Positions 52,431 to 62,738 of a stretch of DNA of 64,000 nucleotides are shown here, piece by piece (positions within the stretch are counted from its first letter, which is position 1; every line of letters starts with the position of its first letter). A program made the translations under genes and the position numbers. The notes under the pieces are model-generated. The model searched no databases and had not been told where the DNA came from. It saw nothing but the letters and a program-made list of their open reading frames with translations. Source of the DNA: Micromonospora sp. MA102 (GTDB lineage: Bacteria > Actinomycetota > Actinomycetes > Mycobacteriales > Micromonosporaceae). The DNA lies in assembly GCF_025460765.1 (NCBI RefSeq), contig NZ_JAMWEG010000010.1, positions 1-64,000 on the forward strand. Direction: 5' to 3'.

Positions 52431-53135
52431 GTGGAACGGCCCGTCATCCTCCCGCGATCCCGACCTCTCCTCCGGCTCCGGTGGCCGGCCCGCCGGCGAC
52501 GGGCCGGTGCGCTCGCCGCCGTCGCGCTGTCCCTGATGATCGCCGGCACGGGCTGCTCCGGCGCCGGCACCGCTTCGCCGGCCGCGACCGGCGGCGCCGC
52601 ACCGGAGGCGGCGCCCGCAGTGAGCGGTCCGCTGTGCGACCTGCTGCCCTCCGGCAGCGACCCGGGCAACCCGGCGGCGCTGGCCGGTCAGCCGGCCGAC
52701 GCGGCTCTGCGGTGGCTGCCCGTCCTCACCACGTTCGAGGCGGCGGTGCGGGCGGCCGGCATCTCCGCCGACCTGCGCGGCGGCTCCGGGGTGACGATCC
52801 TGGCCCCGACCGACGACGCGTTCGCGGCCAAGTTCTCCGAGGACGACCTGGACCATCTGCTCCTGGCCGACCAGGACAAGCTTCGCGGCCTGCTCCGCGA
52901 GCACCTCGTCGCCGGGTCGCTGTCGCTGGCCGACCTGGTGACCGCCGGTAGCGTCACCACGCTCGCCGGCACCACGGTGACGGTCACCGGGGCCGGAGGG
53001 ACGGCCCGCCTGGCCGGCCAGGCCGACACCGTGTGCGCCGACTACCAGGTCGCCAACGCGCGGATCCACCTCATCAACCACGTGCTCGGCAGCCTGCCCA
53101 CCACCGGCGGCGAGGGCGGGCACCGTGCCCACTGA
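52431..53135 (+). CDS. Exported fasciclin-domain protein
   Basis: A 234-residue protein. A basic N-terminus and hydrophobic core (AGALAAVALSLMIAG) lead to Cys in GTGCSGAG, a lipobox-like but imperfect site, so it is a lipoprotein or secreted protein. After an Ala/Pro linker, a single fasciclin (FAS1) domain covers about 85-220: LPVLTTFEAAVRAAGI, VTILAPTDDAFAAKF (H1 motif), LREHLVAGSLSL and HLINHVLGSLP. FAS1 domains mediate adhesion. It lies between two M14 peptidase genes in the same direction. Confidence 0.87.
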   Translation: MERPVILPRSRPLLRLRWPARRRRAGALAAVALSLMIAGTGCSGAGTASPAATGGAAPEAAPAVSGPLCDLLPSGSDPGNPAALAGQPADAALRWLPVLTTFEAAVRAAGISADLRGGSGVTILAPTDDAFAAKFSEDDLDHLLLADQDKLRGLLREHLVAGSLSLADLVTAGSVTTLAGTTVTVTGAGGTARLAGQADTVCADYQVANARIHLINHVLGSLPTTGGEGGHRAH

Positions 53136-53226
53136 CCGCACGATCCGGGTCTTGACCCGGGAAACCGCCGGTCATACGTTCCGATCGATCTCGCTAGATC
53201 TCCACCGAGTGAAACGAGGCATCCCG

Positions 53227-56043
53227 ATGCGCCTGTCGAAGCGTCCGCCCGGGACGGTCCACACGAGAAGAACGGCCGGCGTCGCCGCGCTGCTCCTGCT
53301 GGCCGGTCTGACGCCGTTGCTCGGAGGCGCGCCGGCCGGCGCCGCCCCCACGGCCCCCAGCTGCAGCAACGACCCCGCCGCCCGCCTGTCCACCGTGCCC
53401 AGCCCCGAGTCCGCGCTGGGCTTCCCGCTCGGCACCGGCCAGGAGCGGGTCGTCACCAACGACGAGGTCCGTGGCTACCTGAAGGCCGTCGACTCCGCCT
53501 CCGACCGTGTGGTCACCGGCGTCATGGCGACGAGCGTGCTCGGCCAGCCGCTGCCGTACGCCATCGTCTCCAACGAGCGGCACGTCCGGCCGGGCGCGCT
53601 GAAGCAGATCGCCGACGACATCCGCGACCTGCGGGACCCGCGGCGGACCAGGGCGACGAAGGCCGCCGAGACCGCGTCCGACCGCCCGGCCATCGTCTGG
53701 GTGGCCGGGAACGTGCACGGTGGGGAGAAGAGCGGCACGGACGCCGCGCTCAAGACCCTGTACGAGCTGGCATCCGGGCTGTCCTGCGCGGTCGCGGAGC
53801 GGAACGACAACCTGGTGACCGTCATCGTGCCGACCCAGAACCCCGACGGCCGCGACGCCAACCGCCGGCAGAACGAGTACGGCTTCGACATGAACCGGGA
53901 CTGGTTCGCCCGCACCCAGCAGGAGACCGACGGGAAGATCGAACTCCTGCGGCAGTATCCGCCGCAGGTCTTCGTCGACGCGCACGAGATGGGCGGCCGG
54001 CAGTACTTCTTCCCGCCCAACGCGGACCCGATCCACCACGAGATCGCCAGCGAGAACGTCGACTGGATCAACCGGATCGGCGAGGCCAACAAGGCCGGCT
54101 TCGGCTTCAACGGCGCCTGCGGCGGCGCCGTCACCACCGAGTGCTACTTCAACTACTCGACGTACGACCTGTTCTTCATGGGCTACGGCGACACGGTCCC
54201 GGCCGCCGGCTTCGGCGCCGCCGGCATGACCTTCGAGAAGGGCAGCGCGTCGGCGGTGGCCGACCGGGTCCAGCAGCAGTTCCACACCCAGTGGTCGACC
54301 CTCGGGTGGGCCGCCGCGAACAAGCACGAGGTGCTGACCAGCTACTACAAGATCTGGACGGACGCGCTCGCCGAGGGCAGGGCCGGGACGCTGGAGCCCA
54401 ACGAGGTGGTCCAGCCGACCAACAGCGTCCAGTTCCCGGTGCCGGACATGAGGATCCGCTCGTACTTCCTGCTCCCCGACCGGCAGCTCGCCGACGTGCG
54501 CCAGCTGGTCGAGCGGCTGCGCCGGATGGACGTCGAGGTCTACGATGTGACCAGGCCGACGACGGTGCCCACCGCCCGGGTCTTCGGCGGGCGCACCGCG
54601 ACCGACGTCCCGGTGCCGGTGGGCGCGTACTGGATCCCGATGGACCAGCCGCAGAAACACTGGATCCAGGCGATCATGGGCGAGGACCCGTACGTCCCGT
54701 TCCCCTACTTCTACGACGTGTCCTCCTGGAGCAACCCGCTGCTCATGGGCGTGGACACCATCTACACCGGCGACGACGTCCGGCCGCACGCCCGGCCGGT
54801 CCGGCAGATCACCGGCGGCACATCCTCGGCGGCCGGGGCGAAGGGGTCGTACGCGTACCCGCTGGACTCGGCGGCGGCGGCCGAACTCACCTTCCGGCTG
54901 CTCGGCCAGGGCGTGCCGCTCGTCCGTGACCTCGACACCAGCGTGGTGGGCTTCCCCGCGAAGAGCCTGACCCGGGAGGTCGACCAACTGGCCCGGTCGC
55001 TCGGGGTGACCCTGCGCCCGAGCCGCGCGGCGGCCAGCGGGAGCCCGGTGGACCTGCCGGACGTCGGGCTGTTCGAGGGCACCGGCATCTCCACCACCTC
55101 CGGCTCGCACGGCGAGGCCCGCTACGTGCTCGGCAAGCGGTGGGGGCTCGACCTCACGCCGGTGACCACCGCCGACATCAACGACAACACCCCGGCGTTC
55201 ACCGGCCGCAGCGTGCTGCTCGTGCCGGACGGCAGCAGCGCTACCGGCGGGCTCACCGCCGCCGGGCAGGCCAACCTGCGGAACTGGATCGCCCAGGGCC
55301 ACACCTATGTCGGCCTGCGCAACGAGGGCACCCGGATGGCGCGGGCCGCCGGCCTCACCTCCACCACGGAGAAGACGAAGCCGGCGGACTACCGGATGAT
55401 CGGGTCGCACCTGCGGGTCGACGTCGACGGCAGCAGCCCGGTCGCGCTGGGGCGCCCGGCCGAGGACTTCGAGTTCAACAACAGCGACTCGATTCTGAAC
55501 CCGAGCAGCACCGGCACCAACGTCCTCACCTACCCGTCCGACGACACCTTCTGGGCGAACGGCTACACCACGCGCAGCGAGGTGTTGAAGGGGACGGTCG
55601 CACTGGTGGACGAGCCCACCGGTGCCGGTCGGGCCGTGCTGTTCGCGTTCAACCCGCTCTTCCGGGCGTACAACGAGAACGGGCTGCACCTGGTGGCCAA
55701 CGCCCTGCTCTATCCGTCGGGTGCCGGGGCGGACCGCGCCACCCCGCGGCGTACGACAGGTGTCGAGCCCGCCCGGGCGGCCGCGGCGGCCCAGCCGGTC
55801 GCGGACAACCTGGGCGGCGAGTGGCGCCCGATCACCGTCGAGGTGGCGGCCGGTGACCGCGGTCGCGCCGAGGCGGTCGTCGCCCGGTACACCGACACCG
55901 CCCGGGTCTCCGTGGCGGACGGGTCGGCCTACCTGGTGATCCCGAATCCGGCCGGCCTGCAGGCCGACGAGCACCCGTTCCTGCGTGACCTGGTGGGCGC
56001 CCTCCGGGACGCGCAGATCCCGCTCCGTTCCCTGGTGGGCTGA
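53227..56043 (+). CDS. Large secreted M14-family metallopeptidase
   Basis: A 938-residue exported protein with a signal peptide (residues 1-40, cleavage near AGA-AP). The M14 domain has zinc ligands H164 and E167 in AGNVHGGEKSG and H253 in VFVDAHEMGG; GFDMNRDWFARTQQET fits the substrate-binding loop. A long C-terminal half (about 420-938) has a class I glutamine-amidotransferase-like flavour (VLLVPDGSSATGGLTAAG, LRNWIAQGHTYVGLRNEG) as in other large bacterial M14 proteins, then a beta-rich end. The start is ATG 53227, which begins the signal peptide. A short AT-rich stretch upstream probably holds the promoter. Confidence 0.88.
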   Translation: MRLSKRPPGTVHTRRTAGVAALLLLAGLTPLLGGAPAGAAPTAPSCSNDPAARLSTVPSPESALGFPLGTGQERVVTNDEVRGYLKAVDSASDRVVTGVMATSVLGQPLPYAIVSNERHVRPGALKQIADDIRDLRDPRRTRATKAAETASDRPAIVWVAGNVHGGEKSGTDAALKTLYELASGLSCAVAERNDNLVTVIVPTQNPDGRDANRRQNEYGFDMNRDWFARTQQETDGKIELLRQYPPQVFVDAHEMGGRQYFFPPNADPIHHEIASENVDWINRIGEANKAGFGFNGACGGAVTTECYFNYSTYDLFFMGYGDTVPAAGFGAAGMTFEKGSASAVADRVQQQFHTQWSTLGWAAANKHEVLTSYYKIWTDALAEGRAGTLEPNEVVQPTNSVQFPVPDMRIRSYFLLPDRQLADVRQLVERLRRMDVEVYDVTRPTTVPTARVFGGRTATDVPVPVGAYWIPMDQPQKHWIQAIMGEDPYVPFPYFYDVSSWSNPLLMGVDTIYTGDDVRPHARPVRQITGGTSSAAGAKGSYAYPLDSAAAAELTFRLLGQGVPLVRDLDTSVVGFPAKSLTREVDQLARSLGVTLRPSRAAASGSPVDLPDVGLFEGTGISTTSGSHGEARYVLGKRWGLDLTPVTTADINDNTPAFTGRSVLLVPDGSSATGGLTAAGQANLRNWIAQGHTYVGLRNEGTRMARAAGLTSTTEKTKPADYRMIGSHLRVDVDGSSPVALGRPAEDFEFNNSDSILNPSSTGTNVLTYPSDDTFWANGYTTRSEVLKGTVALVDEPTGAGRAVLFAFNPLFRAYNENGLHLVANALLYPSGAGADRATPRRTTGVEPARAAAAAQPVADNLGGEWRPITVEVAAGDRGRAEAVVARYTDTARVSVADGSAYLVIPNPAGLQADEHPFLRDLVGALRDAQIPLRSLVG

Positions 56044-56060
56044 CGCGCCGGCCCCCTACC

Positions 56061-56107
56061 GACGGCGATGGCCGCCGACCCCGTGCGGGTCGGCGGCCTT
56101 CGCCGTC
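56061..56107. terminator. Convergent terminator between the M14 gene and gltA
   Basis: A 21-bp stem with one T-T mismatch (arms begin GACGGCGATGG and end CTTCGCCGTC) and a CGTGC loop, placed between the convergent M14 and citrate synthase genes. It can serve both strands. Confidence 0.85.
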
Positions 56108-56117
56108 AGGACCGGGT

Positions 56118-57401
<1,284 letters not shown>

Positions 57402-57450
57402 CTGTTCCTCGCTTCGCCGGCAAGATCTTCGTTGAGTTGCCTTCGCTTTT

Positions 57451-57464
57451 ACCGTAATCACGGT
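57451..57464. promoter_or_regulatory. Inverted repeat upstream of gltA
   Basis: ACCGT-AATC-ACGGT sits 50-63 bp upstream of the gltA start in a locally AT-rich stretch. It probably lies in the promoter and could be an operator. Confidence 0.4.
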
Positions 57465-57595
57465 GGGGAGGACACCGCTCGTCATGGTTCGGTGGTGAGG
57501 TATGCGTCACCCGATTCCCGACTTGCCGGCCCGGAAACCCGGTGGAAGCGCGACCACCCCGAGCTGGGAAGGCTACCCGGCGATCGCGCGGATGA

Positions 57596-59641
57596 TCACG
57601 AGAGGGTGAGCCGGCGCAGCGACCCGTCGGTGCCCACCCGGTAGAGGTCGAGGCGGTTGGCCCCGGCGGCGAAGAGCCGGTCGTCGGGCAGCAGCGCGGC
57701 GAAGCGCCGGCCCGCGGAGTCCGGCGGGACCACCGGGACGACGGCCCCGATCGTGCCGTTCACCGCCACGGCCAGCCGCGTGCCGTCCGGCACCGACGCG
57801 GGCACGGTCCCCCAGACCAGCGCGGGCAGCTCGCCGCTCGCCGGGTCGACGTCGCGGAACGCGGCGAGGTTGGCCACGGTCGCCGTACCCTCGGACGGTG
57901 TCGCGCCGACCGTGGTGCCCACCAGCGGGTCGGGCGCGGGTGACGGGGGCGGGGACGGGACGCCGCCGGGGAACGTCAGCGGCTGGCCGGGCGTGTCGTA
58001 GAAGCGCTTGTCGGCGCCGTCGCGCGGGGCCTGGCTCGCCGGGCGGCCGTCCATCCGCCAGGGGACCCGGATGTGGGTCTCGTCGGCGATCGTCGGCAGC
58101 AGGTCCACGTGCTGCCAGTTCCGGTCGTCGACCCGGCCGGTCCGCTGGCCCGGTTCCTTCAGGAACATCGGCACCCAGGCGACCTGGTCGGGCGCGTGGT
58201 TGATGGCGTCCAACCCCCGGCCCTGCCAGTCCTTGCGGAAGCTCACGCCGTGGTCGGCGGTGACCACCACGAGCGCCTGGTCGTAGAGGCCGGTGGCGCG
58301 CAGGGTGCGCAGGGTCTCGCCGATCAGCCGGTCGGTGTAGCCGAGCTGGGCGAGGTGCCGGGCCCGGGCCAGGTCGACCCACCCGGTCCCGTCGCTGCGC
58401 AGGTCCTCGGGGGCGACGTAGCGCGCCCCGGACGGCAGGTGAACCCAGGGCGAATGCGGCATGAGCAGGTGCAGGAAGTGCAGCGTGGGCCGGTCGGCGG
58501 GGCGCAGCCCGGCGAGGAAGGTGGTGAACCGGGCCGGCTGGTTGTCGTCGAGGGTGTCCCAGCGGAACTTCGGGTCGTTCGGCACCGGCTCGGCCGCGTC
58601 CAGCCCCGCCTCGGCCCGGGTCTGCTCCCGGTAGGAGTCCTCCGGGTCGATCCGGCTGTCCACCGGGGCGGTGACCTGGCGCAGCAGCTTGCCGCTCTCC
58701 CGGACCAGCACCCCGAGCCCCTGCTCCGGGCTGGCCGGCTGTTCGCACCGGCTGGGCGGGCAGAGCCGGGTGATGCTCTCCTCGGCCTTGATGTCGTACA
58801 GGCCGCCGAGCGCGGTGAACAGGTTGTCCGGGTACCGCGAGTAGTGCGGTGCGATCGGCTCGGCCGGGTAGCGCCCGGTGAGCATGGCCGGCAGCGCGTA
58901 GGGCGTCCAGCCGCTGACGCCGGTGGCGTTGCGGTACCAGGTCGAGCCGGCGGCCAGCTCGGCGAAGTGCGGATACCGGGTGGCGTCGATCCGGTGGTCC
59001 GGGCCCAGCAGGGAGACCAGCGGCAGCTCGTCCAGGACGATCATGACCACCGGCGGGTGGGCGCCCGCCCCGGCCACCCCGGCGGCGCCGCCGTGCCCCC
59101 GGGGCAGCACCACGGCCGAGGCCGGCGAGGCGAACACGAACAGGCTGACGAAGACCAGCGGCCCGACCGCGGCCACCCGCAGCACCCGGGCGAGGGCCCG
59201 CCACCGCCGGTGGGCGGCCGCCGCGGCGGCGCCGGCCGCGACCGCCACCAGCAGCAGGGGTACGCCCCGCAGCGGCGTGACGTGCCGGCCGACCTGCACC
59301 GCGAGCGCGGCCAGCAGCAGCCCCACGACCAGGGTGTGCAGGGCCGCGCGGGCCGGCCGGGGGGCGACCAGGCCGAGCGCGCCGAGCAGGGCGAACGGCA
59401 CGGTCGGTGCGATCGCGATCAGCGCCACCAGGAGCAGCACGTCGGTCCGGGTGGCGCGGTGGAACAGGAAGAAGTCCGGGCTGCGGCCGAGCACGTCCAG
59501 CAGCGGCTGGGTGACCACCAGCCCGACCAGCGCCGCCACCTCCAGCAGCCGGCCCGCCTCGCCGCGCCAGCCGCCCCGGACGCGGGCGCGGTCCGGCGGC
59601 GCCGGCGGCGCCTGCGGTGGCGCGAGCGTGTCCTCAGCCAC
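57596..59641 (-). CDS. Membrane sulfatase/alkaline phosphatase-superfamily protein
   Basis: A 681-residue protein with about five N-terminal transmembrane helices (30-190) and an exported sulfatase-type domain (about 200-530): VVMIVLDELPLVSLLG (metal Asp), GWTPYALPAMLTGRYP, FLHLLMPHSPWVHLP and VVVTADHGVSFRKDW. The nucleophile position has Thr/Ala in TPYALPAML with no Cys-x-Pro-x-Arg, so a true formylglycine sulfatase is unlikely. It may be a phosphatase, phosphodiesterase or phosphoglycerol/phosphoethanolamine-type transferase for envelope polymers. Its GTG start overlaps the methyltransferase stop by 8 bp. Confidence 0.82.
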   Translation of the reverse strand: MAEDTLAPPQAPPAPPDRARVRGGWRGEAGRLLEVAALVGLVVTQPLLDVLGRSPDFFLFHRATRTDVLLLVALIAIAPTVPFALLGALGLVAPRPARAALHTLVVGLLLAALAVQVGRHVTPLRGVPLLLVAVAAGAAAAAAHRRWRALARVLRVAAVGPLVFVSLFVFASPASAVVLPRGHGGAAGVAGAGAHPPVVMIVLDELPLVSLLGPDHRIDATRYPHFAELAAGSTWYRNATGVSGWTPYALPAMLTGRYPAEPIAPHYSRYPDNLFTALGGLYDIKAEESITRLCPPSRCEQPASPEQGLGVLVRESGKLLRQVTAPVDSRIDPEDSYREQTRAEAGLDAAEPVPNDPKFRWDTLDDNQPARFTTFLAGLRPADRPTLHFLHLLMPHSPWVHLPSGARYVAPEDLRSDGTGWVDLARARHLAQLGYTDRLIGETLRTLRATGLYDQALVVVTADHGVSFRKDWQGRGLDAINHAPDQVAWVPMFLKEPGQRTGRVDDRNWQHVDLLPTIADETHIRVPWRMDGRPASQAPRDGADKRFYDTPGQPLTFPGGVPSPPPSPAPDPLVGTTVGATPSEGTATVANLAAFRDVDPASGELPALVWGTVPASVPDGTRLAVAVNGTIGAVVPVVPPDSAGRRFAALLPDDRLFAAGANRLDLYRVGTDGSLRRLTLS

Positions 59642-61049
59642 CCACCACCACCTGATAGAGCGTGCGGGTGCCCGAGGGCAGCTCGGTGCGGCCGACGACC
59701 CGCCCGCGTGCCGCGAGCAGCGCCTCGAACACCTCCCGGCGGTAGTCCGGGAAGAGCCCGTCCGGCTTGTTGGCCAGCAGCCGGCGGGCCATCGGGTCGT
59801 CCGGGTGCACGAACTCGACCACCAGGCTGCCGCCGGTCACGGTCAGCGCGGCGAGCTGGTCCAGCACCTCCGGCAGCGGCACGTTCCGGCCGATCGCCAG
59901 GTGGTGCACCAGGGCCAGGGCGAGCACCACGTCGGCCCGGGCGCGGTCGGCGAAGGCGGCCCGCTCGACGCCCCGCCAGCCACCGCCGGGCGAGGGGTCG
60001 GCCAGGTCCATCACCAGGGGCAGGATTCGCTCCTCCCCCTCCTCGCGCAGCGCGCGGTAGAGGGCGTCCACCACCGCCGGATCCTGCTCGACGGCGACCA
60101 CGTGGTCGGCGTGGCGGGCGGCGATCCGGGCGTAGCGGCCGTCGTTGGCGCCCAGGTCGAGCACCCGGCCCGGCCCGGTGGCGGCCACCGCCCGGTCGAC
60201 GAACTGCTCCTTGGCCTGCCGGTCCGGCACCGAGTAGGCGCACGTGCGCTGGTAGTCCGACCAGTGGGTCTCCCCCGGCCGGTGGTCCAGCCGGCGGACC
60301 AGCTTCGTCAGCCCGCGCACGGTGGCCAGGGCCAGCTCGCGCGAGTAGCCGGCGGACCGGAGCTGGGCGCGTACCGCGCTGGTGCTGGCCTCGGCGTTGC
60401 GGTCCTGCATCGCGCCGTGCAGGTGCACGTGGGTGAGCACCCCGGCCCGCCAGCGCCGGGCCCCGCCGAAGAGCCGGCGCATCTGGTCCGGCTCGATGCC
60501 GTCGATCCGGGCCCGCAGGAAGGGCTGGAAGTCCAGCCCGAGGTGGGCCTGGACCAGCAGCGGGTAGAGCAGCGTCTGGCAGAACTGCCGGTAGCCGGCC
60601 CAGGGCTCGCCCTCGCGGGCCGCCTCGAACGAGCCGACGTCGATGAAGACCGGCCGGGCGCCCCGCCACTGCACGTTGTAGGCGGAGCCGTCCTTCGTGG
60701 TGAAGCCGGCGGTCAGCGCGGCACGCAGCACCTCCAGGTGTAGCAGGGCGGCGTCGCGGAGCATCCAGTACGACCACTCGTAGGGGTGCGACACGAACGG
60801 GATCCGCTCGTGGCGCAGCACCGCGGCCCAGGGCACGTCGACCGGTGTCGGGAACAGCTCCTCGGTGCCGCACACCTGGCGGTTGGCGAGCAGGTCGCGG
60901 AAGAAGTCGCTGGCGGCCAGGGCGCGCCAGTCGCGGGCGGACCGCTCGTCCAGCCCGCGCAGCACCTCGCCGGAGCGGTGGAAGACCCGGTTGCCGGGGT
61001 CGCGGAAGGAGCCGGGTTCGGCGCGCAGGCCGGCGTCGGGGAGCGCCAC
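59634..61049 (-). CDS. Class I SAM-dependent methyltransferase, operon partner
   Basis: A 471-residue protein. The first ~270 residues are an uncharacterised domain (FIDVGSFEAAREGEPWAGY, RQFCQTLLYPLLVQAHLG). The SAM domain follows, with motif I VLDLGANDGRYARIAA (about 293), acidic VAVEQDPAVVDALYRAL and VVLALALVHHLAIGRNVPL. GTG start at 61049. It lies 5 nt after a 49-residue membrane protein gene and overlaps the sulfatase-like gene by 8 bp, giving a tight three-gene operon. Probably modifies an envelope glycan or lipid; substrate unknown. Confidence 0.84.
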   Translation of the reverse strand: MALPDAGLRAEPGSFRDPGNRVFHRSGEVLRGLDERSARDWRALAASDFFRDLLANRQVCGTEELFPTPVDVPWAAVLRHERIPFVSHPYEWSYWMLRDAALLHLEVLRAALTAGFTTKDGSAYNVQWRGARPVFIDVGSFEAAREGEPWAGYRQFCQTLLYPLLVQAHLGLDFQPFLRARIDGIEPDQMRRLFGGARRWRAGVLTHVHLHGAMQDRNAEASTSAVRAQLRSAGYSRELALATVRGLTKLVRRLDHRPGETHWSDYQRTCAYSVPDRQAKEQFVDRAVAATGPGRVLDLGANDGRYARIAARHADHVVAVEQDPAVVDALYRALREEGEERILPLVMDLADPSPGGGWRGVERAAFADRARADVVLALALVHHLAIGRNVPLPEVLDQLAALTVTGGSLVVEFVHPDDPMARRLLANKPDGLFPDYRREVFEALLAARGRVVGRTELPSGTRTLYQVVVGG

Positions 61050-61054
61050 GCCGG

Positions 61055-61204
61055 TCAGCCCTGGTCGGTGGGCTGCCGGCGGAACCGGGCCACCAGGCGT
61101 CTCCAGTAGAGCTTGGCGGCGACCGCCACGCCGGCCACCCCGCCGACCACCGCCTGCACGATGAGGCTGCCGGATCCCGCGTCCAGGTAGGCCAGGTGCG
61201 TCAC
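61055..61204 (-). CDS. Very small membrane protein heading the operon
   Basis: A 49-residue protein starting at GTG 61204 with GAAGGAAG about 6 nt upstream. It reads MTHLAYLDAGSGSLIVQ, then a single hydrophobic helix rich in Val/Ala/Gly (about residues 14-32), then a basic YWRRLVARFRRQ tail. This predicts one transmembrane helix with the tail inside the cell. Strong ribosome site, normal codon bias and a 5-nt gap to the methyltransferase support it as real. Confidence 0.75.
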   Translation of the reverse strand: MTHLAYLDAGSGSLIVQAVVGGVAGVAVAAKLYWRRLVARFRRQPTDQG

Positions 61205-61383
61205 GGCTGCTTCCTTCCCCTCGCCAGTCATCGGAGTCCGGACCGATATGTGAGCTTTACTGCTCTAAGCCGGACTTGCCCCACCGTACGCCTGTGGTCC
61301 TGATTGTGCGGGGCACACCGGCGACTCGTCCCCCGTCCGATCCGTTCAAGACGGGCCCTCCCGCCGGCCTCTACGGTGGCCGC

Positions 61384-61782
61384 ATGACACCGCAGTTCGA
61401 TCTCATCGGCATGGTCGTCACCGACATGGGACGCACCCTGGACTTCTACCGCCGGCTCGGGCTGCCGGTCCCGCCCGGCGCCGAACACGAGCCGCACGTG
61501 GAGGTGACCCTCGACAACGGCGTCCGGCTGGCCTGGGACACCGTCGAGACGATCCGCAGCTTCGACCCGGACCACGCCCCGGCAACCGGCGGGCCCCGCG
61601 CCAGCCTGGCCTTCCGCTGCGCCGACCCGGCCGAGGTGGACCGCTGGTACGCCGAGCTGACCGCCGCCGGCCACCACGGCCACCTGGTGCCGTGGGACGC
61701 CTTCTGGGGCCAGCGGTACGCGGTCCTGCACGACCCGGACGGCAACGGCGTCGACCTGTTCGCCCCGCTCAAGTCCGACTGA
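61384..61782 (+). CDS. VOC (glyoxalase/dioxygenase superfamily) protein
   Basis: A 132-residue vicinal oxygen chelate protein: LIGMVVTDMGRTLDFYRRLG, HVEVTLDNGVRLAWDT and the C-terminal RYAVLHDPDGNGVDLFAP. One domain, so a homodimer is expected. Substrate unknown; could be a glyoxalase-like or antibiotic-sequestering protein. It is convergent with the AraC gene. Confidence 0.88.
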   Translation: MTPQFDLIGMVVTDMGRTLDFYRRLGLPVPPGAEHEPHVEVTLDNGVRLAWDTVETIRSFDPDHAPATGGPRASLAFRCADPAEVDRWYAELTAAGHHGHLVPWDAFWGQRYAVLHDPDGNGVDLFAPLKSD

Positions 61783-61808
61783 GCCACCACCGCCAAGCGC
61801 GTCCGCCG

Positions 61809-61853
61809 ATCGTGGACAGTTGCCGTTCGAGCGGAACGGCACCTGTCCACGAT
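61809..61853. terminator. 20-bp inverted repeat between convergent genes
   Basis: ATCGTGGACAGTTGCCGTTC pairs with its partner at 61834-61853 (one mismatch) around a GAGCG loop, between the VOC gene and the convergent AraC gene. It suits a bidirectional terminator; its size and near-perfection also fit a dispersed repeat. Confidence 0.7.
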
Positions 61854-61881
61854 GTCGGACGTGCCCCAGCGGCGATTCGGG

Positions 61882-62646
61882 TCAGGCGGCGGGCGGCAGC
61901 AGGCGGGTCGGTGGGACGCCCGCCAGTTCCTTCACCTCGCGCGTGAGGTGGGCCTGGTCGGCGTACCCGGCCAGGGCGGCGACCTCGGCCAGCGGGGTCC
62001 CGGCGCCGGCCAGGTCGAGGGCCCGGCGCATGCGCAGGATGCGGGCGAGGGTCTTCGGGCCGTACCCGAAGAGGAGCCGGCTGCGCCGGTGCAGGGCCCG
62101 CGCGCCCAGGCCGACCTCGGCGGCGGTCGCGGCGACGGTGGCGCCGGCCGCCAGCCGGGCGGCGACCGCACGGCCGAGCGGGTCCGGGCCACCGGCGGCC
62201 CGCAAGCGGGCCAGGGCGACCTCCTCCAGCAGGGCGGCGATCGACGGCCGGCGGAACGCCGAGGCGGCGGGGCTGCCACCGGCGCGGCCGGAGGTCACGC
62301 CGGCGCCTCGCCCATCCTCCGCCGCGACGCGGTCGACCAGGTCGGCGGCGGCCCGTCCCCACAGGTCGGCGAGGGGCACGCGCCGGTCCCGCAGCTCGTC
62401 GGCGGGCACCCCGAACACGGCGGGTCCGGTGCCCGGCGGCAGCCGCAGCCCGACCCACCGCTCCCCCGGAACGCTCCGCGACAGGTGCGCGGTGCGGTCC
62501 GGCCCCGCGACGAGCAGCCCGGACCGGCTGGACCAGAGCAGGTCCAGGCACCCGTCCGGCAGCACCCGCACCGGCCCGTCGCCGCGCGAGACGCTCGCCC
62601 ACCGCACGCCGCCGGGGATCCCCGGCGCCGGTCCCTCCCGGTACAT
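61882..62646 (-). CDS. AraC-family transcriptional regulator
   Basis: A 254-residue regulator with an N-terminal ligand-binding region of the DUF6597 type (VRVLPDGCLDLLWSSRSGLL, VGLRLPPGTGPAVFGVPADE) and a C-terminal double helix-turn-helix: VAATAAEVGLGARALHRRSR, LLFGYGPKTLARILRMRRAL and EVAALAGYADQAHLTREVK. Ligand unknown. It may control the convergent VOC gene, a common pairing. Confidence 0.88.
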   Translation of the reverse strand: MYREGPAPGIPGGVRWASVSRGDGPVRVLPDGCLDLLWSSRSGLLVAGPDRTAHLSRSVPGERWVGLRLPPGTGPAVFGVPADELRDRRVPLADLWGRAAADLVDRVAAEDGRGAGVTSGRAGGSPAASAFRRPSIAALLEEVALARLRAAGGPDPLGRAVAARLAAGATVAATAAEVGLGARALHRRSRLLFGYGPKTLARILRMRRALDLAGAGTPLAEVAALAGYADQAHLTREVKELAGVPPTRLLPPAA

Positions 62647-62691
62647 CCCTCCACCCTGCCCCGCCGTCGCGGGATCCCCGTTCGGGATCTG

Positions 62692-62726
62692 GGCGCGTTC
62701 CCGTCCGGGGCGGACGGGAACGCGCC
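62692..62726 (-). terminator. Terminator after the glycosyltransferase remnant
   Basis: A perfect 15-bp stem (GGCGCGTTCCCGTCC and its complement) with a GGGGC loop, 13 bp past the last codon of the remnant on the minus strand. It would end the histidine kinase transcript. Confidence 0.75.
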
Positions 62727-62738
62727 AGGACCGGGCGG

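Noticed and set aside
57596..59641. Formylglycine-dependent sulfatase
   Set aside because: No Cys/Ser-x-Pro-x-Arg activation motif is visible; only the superfamily fold is supported.
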